This document shows positions 1 to 5,822 of a DNA stretch of 6,065 nucleotides, one piece after another. Under the pieces are notes generated by a model that did no database searches, was not told the origin of the DNA, and worked only from the letters and a program-made list of their open reading frames with translations. The translations under genes were made by a program, and so were the position numbers. Position 1 is the stretch's first letter. Every line of letters begins with the position of its first letter. Location: NCBI GenBank assembly GCA_902796975.1, contig CADBRF010000250.1:1-6065 (forward strand), written 5' to 3'. Source of the stretch: an uncultured Coriobacteriaceae bacterium. GTDB lineage: Bacteria; Actinomycetota; Coriobacteriia; Coriobacteriales; QAMH01.

Positions 1-1306
1 CAATAACTCAATTCCCGTGTACTACCTGGCAACGGGTCTGATCTTGCTCGTATTCAGCGTTGGATTTACCACCATGAGCAACTTCGTGCCCAACGCTGGT
101 GCCTTCTACTCCTATATTCAGGCGGGCCTTGGCAAGAAGCCGGGCATGGGCGCCGCAACTATGGCGCTGCGCTCCTACGTGCTCATCTGCATCTCAGTTT
201 TGGCTTATCTGGGCTATGCCACTGAAAGCGCTGTCAACCTCTTCTTCCCCTCGATCGATATTCCCTGGTGGATTTGCGCATTTGCCTGGTGGGGCATCAT
301 CGCTTTCCTCGGGTACCGCAACATCGACCTCAGCTCCAAGGTTCTGGGCGTGTTCCTGGTTCTCGAATGCGGCGTTGTGACCATTCTCGATATCGCGATT
401 CTCGCCCAGGGTGGCGCTACTGGCCTGGATCTGGCTCCTTTTGCTCCCTCAAATTTCCTGTCTGGCACGCCTGGCCTGGGCCTGATGTGGGCTTTCTTCG
501 GCTTCATCGGCTTTGAGGCTACGGCGGTCTTCAAGAGCGAGGCAAAGGATCCTGAGCGCACGATTCCTCGAGCGACCTATATCACCGTCGCTTTCATCGC
601 TCTCTTCTACGGCTTCTCCGGTTGGTGTCTGGTCATGGGTGCTGGCTCCGGCAACGCCTTCGCCATGGCTATGGATCAGCAAGACGCGTACGCGCTGACT
701 CTGGCTGCCTCCTATGTTGGCCAATGGCTCTACGACATGATTCAGTGTCTGCTTGTGACGAGCCTCTTCGCCTGCGCGCTCTCGCTCCACAACGTTTCGT
801 CCCGCTACGTCTACATGCTCTCCAGCGTGAAGGTCCTGCCTGAGAAACTTGGCGCTATCCACCCCAAGCACTTCGCGCCATCCAATGCATCTCTCTCGAT
901 TGACGTCGTCTCCTTTGTCCTGCTGGCAATCGTCACCATCATCGGCCTCGACCCGCTGGTCGTCTACGCTTGGTTTGCCAACGCTGCGACGCTCGGCCTC
1001 GTCACGCTGCAGTGCCTGACCTCGATCAGCGTCGTGGTCTTCTTCCGCAGCCATGAATGCGCCAAGGGCAAGTTCCACACGGTCATCGCGCCCGCCCTTG
1101 CCGCTGCTGGACTCGCTCTCGTGGGCGCTATCGTTATCGTGAACTTCCCGAGTCTCACCGGAAGCCTGACCTCCGCCATCGTCATGGGCGTTCTGATTCC
1201 TGTCGCCTTCGCGGTGGGCGCCGGCATTGCGGCGAAGATGGAGAAGGACGATCCTGCAAGTTACGCCAACCTCTCCACGCTCGTTACCGACCAGAGCCTG
1301 GCCTAG
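1..1306 (+). CDS. APC-family amino-acid/amine permease, 5'-truncated by the window edge
   Basis: This is an inner-membrane secondary transporter of the amino acid-polyamine-organocation (APC) superfamily. The frame is open to the left edge (the first full codon begins at base 2 and the frame reads N-N-S-I-P-V-Y-Y). The GTG at 17 is therefore an internal Val codon, and the true start and first helix lie outside. About 434 residues are visible. I count about 11 hydrophobic segments, consistent with a 12-helix APC protein lacking TM1. The stretch F-G-F-I-G-F-E-A followed by K-D-P-E-R-T-I-P-R-A (about bases 500-573) is the family signature around TM6 and the following loop. N-A-G-A-F-Y-S-Y (about bases 92-115) is the usual TM2-TM3 motif. 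The protein ends in a short polar tail at TAG 1304-1306, followed by a hairpin terminator. The substrate is not readable: amino acid, amine or another organic cation are all possible. It converges on the regulator gene, so it is not in its operon. Family confidence is high and substrate confidence is low. Confidence 0.9.
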   Translation, partial: NNSIPVYYLATGLILLVFSVGFTTMSNFVPNAGAFYSYIQAGLGKKPGMGAATMALRSYVLICISVLAYLGYATESAVNLFFPSIDIPWWICAFAWWGIIAFLGYRNIDLSSKVLGVFLVLECGVVTILDIAILAQGGATGLDLAPFAPSNFLSGTPGLGLMWAFFGFIGFEATAVFKSEAKDPERTIPRATYITVAFIALFYGFSGWCLVMGAGSGNAFAMAMDQQDAYALTLAASYVGQWLYDMIQCLLVTSLFACALSLHNVSSRYVYMLSSVKVLPEKLGAIHPKHFAPSNASLSIDVVSFVLLAIVTIIGLDPLVVYAWFANAATLGLVTLQCLTSISVVVFFRSHECAKGKFHTVIAPALAAAGLALVGAIVIVNFPSLTGSLTSAIVMGVLIPVAFAVGAGIAAKMEKDDPASYANLSTLVTDQSLA

Positions 1307-1349
1307 AGCTACTTGACAAGGCTCGGTAAACGTCGAGTGCACGTTCAAG

Positions 1350-1393
1350 CGCCCGTCGGGCTGTCTTCTCTGGCAGCCTGACGGGCGTGTTTT
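1350..1393 (+). terminator. Rho-independent-type terminator of the permease gene
   Basis: A 14-bp stem pairs CGCCCGTCGGGCTG (1350-1363) with CAGCCTGACGGGCG (1374-1387) around a 10-nt loop. All 14 positions pair in RNA, one of them as a G-U wobble. It is followed by a short, interrupted T-rich stretch (TGTTTTGTGTGTG) on the plus strand, and it lies 43 bases after the permease stop. On the minus strand the stem is not followed by a T run, so it fits the permease better than the convergent regulator, although the stem could hinder readthrough from both sides. Confidence 0.8.
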
Positions 1394-1418
1394 GTGTGTG
1401 GGGATGCTCTTCTGGCCT

Positions 1419-1436
1419 GGCTTAGGGTTCTAAGCC
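1419..1436 (-). terminator. Small perfect hairpin just after the regulator's stop codon
   Basis: GGCTTAG (1419-1425) and CTAAGCC (1430-1436) form a perfect 7-bp stem with a 4-nt loop, 6 bases beyond the 3' end of the minus-strand regulator gene. No T tract follows on the minus strand, so this is not a canonical intrinsic terminator. It may protect the 3' end of the mRNA or act together with the larger stem at 1350-1387. The pairing is directly visible; the role is inference. Confidence 0.4.
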
Positions 1437-1442
1437 CCGTCT

Positions 1443-2942
1443 TCACTCCTGCTTGCGTCGAAAATCCTCGAAACTGTCGAGTAGCTCCATCTTGCTGTGC
1501 ACATCCACCTTGCCGTAGATATTGTGCATATGCGTTTTGACTGTTCCGGGTGCGATGAAGAGCTGCTCGGCGATGTAATTGATTGTCCGCCCCTGCAAGA
1601 GTCGCTCGGCGATTTCCGATTCGCGTGCGGAGAGGCCGTAGAGTTCCGCATACGCATGGACATCTGCTTGGAACTGGGCATCTGAATCGATTCGCTCTTG
1701 GAGGCGCTCGCTCTTCTCCTGGTTCGAGGTGACGATGCGTGCCTCGAAGACCTCTTTCGCTGTGAAGACAACGGTAGACGAGACGACAATCACCGTGGCA
1801 CAAACGAACAGGAGCAGGTTGAAGAATGTCTGTGCTGGGGCCAACGCGTGAAGCCCCGTGCATGCAATCCAGCCGAGTGCCATTCCCACAGTGATGCCGA
1901 TGCGGGCGATTGCAAACGTGCGAACGAGCGATGACTTCTGAGATTTAGACGCGATGCAGAAGTCGTTCAACGCGGAGATCTCAAACGAAAGATATCCCAG
2001 ATTGATGAAGAACACGCCCGCGGTCTGTATGGGAGCATCCGCAAATACGAAAAGCATTACTCCGATGATGAGGGAAACAGGGGAAAGCCGGTAGAGCTGG
2101 TAGAGATCCTGTTTTTGCTTAGAGACGAACATGACGAAGCAACAGACGATAGAAAGTGCCACGCAGCAAATAGATTCGATGAGGGAGCCCGGCATGAGGC
2201 TTGTCGAAAAACCGTTAAACAGGGATGCCGAAGTGGTGCCGAAGACAAACGCGCAGCATGCTAAAGCGATGATGAGGCGTGTGAGGTAGGCGAAATCCTT
2301 CGGTAGCTCAAGTTCGCCCTTCGAGCCATTCGAATTCTCTGCTTTTTCCGCAGAAGCGTTGGGGATGCTTGGCTGGGGTTCCCCTCTGTCTTCGAACAGC
2401 TCGTTCTCATCTTTCTGGGTTGCGTAGTACTTGTTCGAAAGATGGAAGGCGATTACCGACAACGCGGGGAGCAGGATGCAAACTACCAGTCTCGTATCAG
2501 CGGGCATGGGCTGGACCAGAAGGCAGATTGCTCCGCCGACGCAATAGGAGAGCGCCATGTATAAGGCTGTCTCACCCACGCGCATGTGCCCAAAGAAACA
2601 CAGCCACAAGATGAAGAGCACTGCATCAACTAAAGCCATGAGAATGGTGACAACGTCAATGGCGCCTGCATAACCGCCGTAATGGAGCAGGACCGTTGCG
2701 AAAGGCCCTCCGATTCCGCCGATTGTCATGAGCGCGTTACGGCCGTTTCTCGTCTCAACCTTCTTGTAGAGAGCATAGATTGCAAGTACAAAAGCGAGAC
2801 GGAAAAGCAATTCGAACAATTCGAAAGGCTGACCGAAACAAGTTACCGCCCCAAAAACGGTCGAGGGGGAGACGCAAGTCAGGAATAGCCAGCCCCAGTA
2901 CAGTCCAAACCCTAGCAAGCGTACGGGAAACATCTGTCCCAT
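1443..2942 (-). CDS. Membrane-bound LuxR-type transcriptional regulator (12 TM + C-terminal HTH)
   Basis: This 499-residue one-component regulator has a DNA-binding domain fused to a polytopic membrane domain. Twelve hydrophobic segments can be drawn at about residues 7-25, 41-59, 70-88, 94-117, 125-143, 151-169, 218-240, 253-274, 287-304, 307-325, 341-362 and 373-395. They are split 6+6 by a polar, acidic linker (about 170-217). After a charged helical linker (396-436), residues 437-490 form a LuxR/GerE helix-turn-helix: L-S-x-R-E-S-E-I-A, then I-A-E-Q-L, then P-G-T-V-K-T-H-M-H-N-I-Y-G-K. There is no receiver domain or autoinducer-binding domain, so the membrane part is the presumed sensor. 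The start at 2942 was chosen because GGGAGG sits 4 bases upstream of this ATG. An ATG 24 codons further out (3014) has no comparable site and would add a polar leader in front of TM1. Proteins of this architecture lie next to catechol dehydroxylase genes in Eggerthella and Gordonibacter and act as substrate-responsive activators there. It is divergent from the molybdenum enzyme and is its likely regulator. Confidence 0.9.
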   Translation of the reverse strand: MGQMFPVRLLGFGLYWGWLFLTCVSPSTVFGAVTCFGQPFELFELLFRLAFVLAIYALYKKVETRNGRNALMTIGGIGGPFATVLLHYGGYAGAIDVVTILMALVDAVLFILWLCFFGHMRVGETALYMALSYCVGGAICLLVQPMPADTRLVVCILLPALSVIAFHLSNKYYATQKDENELFEDRGEPQPSIPNASAEKAENSNGSKGELELPKDFAYLTRLIIALACCAFVFGTTSASLFNGFSTSLMPGSLIESICCVALSIVCCFVMFVSKQKQDLYQLYRLSPVSLIIGVMLFVFADAPIQTAGVFFINLGYLSFEISALNDFCIASKSQKSSLVRTFAIARIGITVGMALGWIACTGLHALAPAQTFFNLLLFVCATVIVVSSTVVFTAKEVFEARIVTSNQEKSERLQERIDSDAQFQADVHAYAELYGLSARESEIAERLLQGRTINYIAEQLFIAPGTVKTHMHNIYGKVDVHSKMELLDSFEDFRRKQE

Positions 2943-2946
2943 ATTG

Positions 2947-2952
2947 CCTCCC
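2947..2952 (-). promoter_or_regulatory. Ribosome binding site fixing the regulator start
   Basis: On the minus strand GGGAGG is followed by CAAT and then ATG (2942-2940). This is the only strong Shine-Dalgarno match near the 5' end of the frame, and it decides for the start at 2942 over the longer frame beginning at 3014. Confidence 0.75.
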
Positions 2953-3028
2953 ACATCAGCATGGCACGCGGGTGTTATCTGCGCGCCACTATGCCCTCTT
3001 CGTTCCAGAATCACTCGGATATCATCGC

Positions 3029-3064
3029 ATACCCTTTAGTTTATACGCATAAACCAAAGGGTAT
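3029..3064. promoter_or_regulatory. 36-bp near-perfect palindrome, probable operator
   Basis: The left arm ATACCCTTTAGTTTAT (3029-3044) and right arm ATAAACCAAAGGGTAT (3049-3064) are inverted repeats matching at 15 of 16 positions around the 4-base centre ACGC. The dyad sits midway between the two divergent starts, 87 bases from the regulator ATG and 128 bases from the enzyme ATG. That placement suits a site controlling one or both promoters. No T tract follows on either strand, so a terminator is unlikely. The natural candidate binder is the adjacent LuxR-type protein (inference). Confidence 0.7.
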
Positions 3065-3080
3065 AAAACCTTGTTTATAC
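3061..3080. promoter_or_regulatory. Second, overlapping dyad reusing the GTTTATAC half-site
   Basis: GTATAAA (3061-3067) and TTTATAC (3074-3080) form a perfect 7-bp inverted repeat with a 6-base spacer, overlapping the right end of the large palindrome. The octamer GTTTATAC occurs exactly at 3039-3046 and 3073-3080, and once inverted with one mismatch at 3047-3054 (GCATAAAC). This array of related half-sites in under 45 bases suggests cooperative or multi-dimer binding. Confidence 0.5.
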
Positions 3081-3170
3081 ACTTTGGCTGCTGTCCTGCA
3101 GGGTTTTGGCATCGTAGCCTTTGCGCCATCCGAAACGACCGCGTCGAAAAGAAGATTTCGGCAACGAGAG

Positions 3171-3178
3171 AGGGAAGG
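3171..3178 (+). promoter_or_regulatory. Probable ribosome binding region of the molybdenum enzyme gene
   Basis: AGGGAAGG lies 13 bases before the chosen ATG at 3192, which is longer than ideal. A weaker GGTGG (3181-3185) lies 6 bases before it. An ATG at 3179 directly abuts AGGGAAGG but is out of frame and too close to use it. The same AGGGAAGG string precedes the next gene (5806-5813), which supports a role in initiation. Confidence 0.5.
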
Positions 3179-3191
3179 ATGGTGGCAAAGG

Positions 3192-5807
3192 ATGGAGACC
3201 AAGGGAGAAACCGTCTACCGAGGTGTGTGCTGGGCAGCATTTGCCTGCAGCGCTAATACGTCTGCCGTCGATGTGAAAGACGGCAAGATTCTCCGTATCC
3301 GCCCATTGCACTACGACGATGTGACAACGAAAGAGCAGAGGAAGCCTTGGAAGATCGAGGCTCGTGGCAAAGTCTTCGAGCCAGGCGAGAAAACGATGAT
3401 TCCTCCGCTGTCCATCAGCTACAAGAAGCGCATCTATTCGCCCAACCGTATCCTGCGCCCAATGAAGCGCGTGGACTGGGATCCGAACGGCGAGCGCAAC
3501 CCGCAGAACCGCGGCAAGTCCAAGTTCAAGTACATCTCCTGGGATGAGGCAACCGACATTATCGCCAGCGAGATCAAGCGCATCCACGATACGTATGGCC
3601 CCTATGCAATTCTCTGCCAGGCAGATGGCCATGGCGAGACCAAGGTCGTCCATGCACCCCATGGCGCTCAGGCAAACCTGCTCGACTTGTGCGGTGGCTA
3701 CACGCTGCAGTCCCGCCAGCCCGACTCCTGGGAAGGATGGTACTGGGGCGGCAAGCACATCTGGGGCAACGAGCCGGTTGGCATGCAGGTCAACCAGCGC
3801 AACCTCTACAAGGATATTGCCGAGCACGGCGATGCGGTCCTCTATTGGGGCTGCGACCTTGAGACCACTCCGTGGGGCTGGGGCGGCGAACAGCCGAGCC
3901 GCATGGCTTACTTCCTCGAGGAAATCGGTCTCAAGTCCTTCTTCATCTCCCCGGATCTCAACTATACCGGTGCCGCTCACAAGGGCCGCTGGATTCCCGT
4001 CCTCCCCAACACCGACGCTGCACTTCAGCTTGCTATTGCATACGTGTGGCTGACTGAGGGCACCTACTATAAAGAGTACGTTGAGTCGCACACCATCGGT
4101 TTTGACTGGTTCGAGTATTACGTCCTCGGCCAGGAAGACGGCATCCCCAAGACTCCGAAATGGGCAGAGGAGAAGTGCGGTGTTCCTTCCTACACCATTA
4201 AGGCATTTGCACGCTACTGGGCAAAGCACGCTGTCTCCATTGCCCATGCTGATGGCGGTGGAATGATCCGTTCACCCTTCTCCGCCGAGCCCGCTCGCCT
4301 CGAAGTTGTCCTGCTCGCCATGCAGGGCATTGGCCGTCCGGGTGTTGGCCAGCTCCACCTTATCGAGTTTGGCCAGTTCGGTTTTTCCGAATGGAACCCC
4401 ATGCCCCGCTCCGAGAAGTACTTCGAGCTCCCCGGTGCCTATCACGGCTGGATGGAGCTGCTCGATGGCCATCCTTCCTTCGTCCCCAAGACCATGATTC
4501 CCCAGGCGCTCACCATCAAGGAGGGCGAGAAGTTGCACTGGCATGGCCACGGTGTCTGCACCGCTCCGCGCCAGGACCAGTTTGTCCCCTTCGAGTGGCC
4601 GCTCGATGGTGCCCCTCTCATCCACATGATCATGTCTGACTCTCCGTCCTGGACCACCTGCTGGAACTGCGGCAATGCGATGCAGGATGCTCTCCGCAAC
4701 GAGCGCATCGAGACGATTGTTTCCCAGCATCCTTGGTTCGAGAACGATGCAGTCTTCGCCGACATCATCCTTCCCGTTAACACCATGTTCGAGGAGAAGG
4801 ACATCGCAGTCGATAACTGGACTGGTCAGTTCAACATGATGTACATCCAGGACGACTGCATCGCTCCTCTGGGCGAGTCCAAGTCCGACTGGGAATGCGC
4901 TATTGAGGTCGCCAAGAAGCTCGAGAAGTTCGGCGGTGTCTATGAGAACCTGGTCGAGCGCTACACCAAGAACCTCGACGTCGATGGGTGGATCAAGGAG
5001 GGCTTCGACAGCGCCAAGGTCGACCCCGAGATGATGACCTATGAGGAGTTCGCGGAGAAGAAGATCTGCGTTGCTCCTACGGCTGAGAACTGGGAAGACG
5101 ACCCGGTTGCCCTTTCCGCCTGGTACGAGGACTGGGAGAAACAGCCCATGCAGACCCCGACCGGCAAGATTGAAATCTACTCCACGGGTCTTGCCGAGAA
5201 CTTCCCCGACGACAAGACGCGCCCCGTGGTTCCTCACTGGATTGAGGAATCCGAGGAGCTCAAGGAGCGTCGCTCCTGCGATCGCGCAGTTGACTACCCC
5301 TTCCTCATGATCACTAATCATCCGCGTTGGCGCGTTCACTCCGAGCACGATGATGTGACTTGGCTGCGCGAGATTGAGACCTGCAAGGTCAAGGGCCCCG
5401 ACGGCTATCTGTACGAGCCGGTGTGGCTGAACACTGAAGATGCTGGCAAGCTCGGCATCAAGAATGGCGATGTCGTGAGCGTCTTCAATGAGCGCGGCGA
5501 TGTTTTGGGCGGCGCCATCGTCACCGAGCGCGTCATGCCCGGTACGGTCTACCAGGACCACGGCGCGCGCGTCGACGCAATCGTCCGTGGCATGGGCGGT
5601 CTCGACCGCGGCGGTGCGAACAACCTCATCTGCCCTGAGGCAACCGCTTCTGAGAACACCCTCTCCGAGGCAACCAATGGCTTTCTCGTAAACGTCAAGA
5701 AGGTCGACGTCTTCGAGCTCGCCAAGAAATACCCCGAGGAATTCGGACGCGAGTATCAACCCGAAAGCGGCCTGCAGATTTCTGCATGGATCGTCGATGG
5801 CGAGTAG
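3192..5807 (+). CDS. Molybdopterin (bis-MGD) oxidoreductase large subunit, pyrogallol transhydroxylase/catechol dehydroxylase-like
   Basis: This is an 871-residue catalytic subunit of the DMSO-reductase superfamily, most like AthL, the large subunit of pyrogallol-phloroglucinol transhydroxylase (about 875 residues). Visible family blocks are V-K-D-G-K-I (28-33), K-I-E-A-R-G-K (54-60), M-K-R followed by D-P-N-G-E-R-N-P-Q (91-105), I-S-W-D-E-A-T-D-I (115-123) and D-S-W-E-G-W (178-183). The last block contains S179, which matches the serine Mo ligand of AthL, and D178, which matches its catalytic Asp. A-D-I-I-L-P follows at 523-528. The C-terminal dinucleotide-binding domain runs from about 702 and includes N-H-P-R-W-R-V-H-S and G-I-K-N-G-D. 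There is no Tat or Sec signal, so it should be cytoplasmic. The usual N-terminal 4Fe-4S cysteine set is incomplete (only C13 and C19), as expected for this branch, where the clusters sit in the small subunit. The start at 3192 gives the family length; the frame is open 77 codons further upstream, but that stretch is leader. It is followed after 15 bases by its iron-sulfur partner. Predicted role: dehydroxylation of, or hydroxyl transfer on, a polyphenol. The substrate is unknown. Confidence 0.9.
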   Translation: METKGETVYRGVCWAAFACSANTSAVDVKDGKILRIRPLHYDDVTTKEQRKPWKIEARGKVFEPGEKTMIPPLSISYKKRIYSPNRILRPMKRVDWDPNGERNPQNRGKSKFKYISWDEATDIIASEIKRIHDTYGPYAILCQADGHGETKVVHAPHGAQANLLDLCGGYTLQSRQPDSWEGWYWGGKHIWGNEPVGMQVNQRNLYKDIAEHGDAVLYWGCDLETTPWGWGGEQPSRMAYFLEEIGLKSFFISPDLNYTGAAHKGRWIPVLPNTDAALQLAIAYVWLTEGTYYKEYVESHTIGFDWFEYYVLGQEDGIPKTPKWAEEKCGVPSYTIKAFARYWAKHAVSIAHADGGGMIRSPFSAEPARLEVVLLAMQGIGRPGVGQLHLIEFGQFGFSEWNPMPRSEKYFELPGAYHGWMELLDGHPSFVPKTMIPQALTIKEGEKLHWHGHGVCTAPRQDQFVPFEWPLDGAPLIHMIMSDSPSWTTCWNCGNAMQDALRNERIETIVSQHPWFENDAVFADIILPVNTMFEEKDIAVDNWTGQFNMMYIQDDCIAPLGESKSDWECAIEVAKKLEKFGGVYENLVERYTKNLDVDGWIKEGFDSAKVDPEMMTYEEFAEKKICVAPTAENWEDDPVALSAWYEDWEKQPMQTPTGKIEIYSTGLAENFPDDKTRPVVPHWIEESEELKERRSCDRAVDYPFLMITNHPRWRVHSEHDDVTWLREIETCKVKGPDGYLYEPVWLNTEDAGKLGIKNGDVVSVFNERGDVLGGAIVTERVMPGTVYQDHGARVDAIVRGMGGLDRGGANNLICPEATASENTLSEATNGFLVNVKKVDVFELAKKYPEEFGREYQPESGLQISAWIVDGE

Positions 5808-5814
5808 GGAAGGG
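5806..5814 (+). promoter_or_regulatory. Ribosome binding site of the iron-sulfur subunit
   Basis: AGGGAAGGG overlaps the last two bases of the preceding TAG stop and sits 8 bases before the ATG at 5823. It supports that start and tight operon coupling with the large subunit. Confidence 0.75.
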
Positions 5815-5822
5815 AAACAATC

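Larger units (their letters stand above)
2943..3191. promoter_or_regulatory. Divergent intergenic control region
   Basis: These 249 bases separate the start of the membrane regulator (leftward) from the start of the molybdenum enzyme (rightward), so both promoters should lie here. The middle (about 3029-3087) is clearly AT-richer than its flanks and holds the 36-bp palindrome and its extra half-sites. TATAAA at 3062-3067 is a possible -10-like hexamer for the rightward genes, but I find no convincing -35 at the right distance. I therefore do not assign exact promoters. The rightward frame stays open through this region without a stop, but the encoded stretch does not resemble the enzyme family, and I treat it as non-coding leader. 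Confidence 0.7.

Noticed and set aside
449..1348. Minus-strand open frame (299 codons) opposite the permease, and a similar one at 3075-4247 opposite the enzyme
   Set aside because: The translations are highly charged and low in family features. Each lies wholly or mostly over a confident plus-strand gene, so they are treated as shadows.
2943..3014. A 24-codon N-terminal extension of the regulator starting at 3014 on the minus strand
   Set aside because: There is no good ribosome binding site, the leader is polar, and the ATG at 2942 has GGGAGG directly upstream.
3029..3064. The palindrome as an attenuator or intrinsic terminator in the enzyme mRNA leader
   Set aside because: The RNA could fold into a stem, but no run of U follows on either strand and no competing fold or leader peptide is evident. 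A DNA operator is the simpler reading.
3129..3160. CCGAAA and TTTCGG as a stem in the enzyme leader
   Set aside because: The arms are only 6 bp and the loop is about 20 bases, which is well within chance expectation.
2961..3191. A 77-codon in-frame N-terminal extension of the molybdenum enzyme starting at ATG 2961
   Set aside because: It runs through the palindrome and across the divergent promoter region, has no Tat motif or family similarity, and would make the protein about 75 residues longer than AthL. The ATG at 3192 gives the expected length and N-terminus.
3179..3256. Short out-of-frame reading frame from ATG 3179 as a possible leader peptide overlapping the enzyme start
   Set aside because: AGGGAAGG touches its ATG with no spacing, so initiation is unlikely. 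It overlaps well-supported coding sequence and encodes nothing recognisable.
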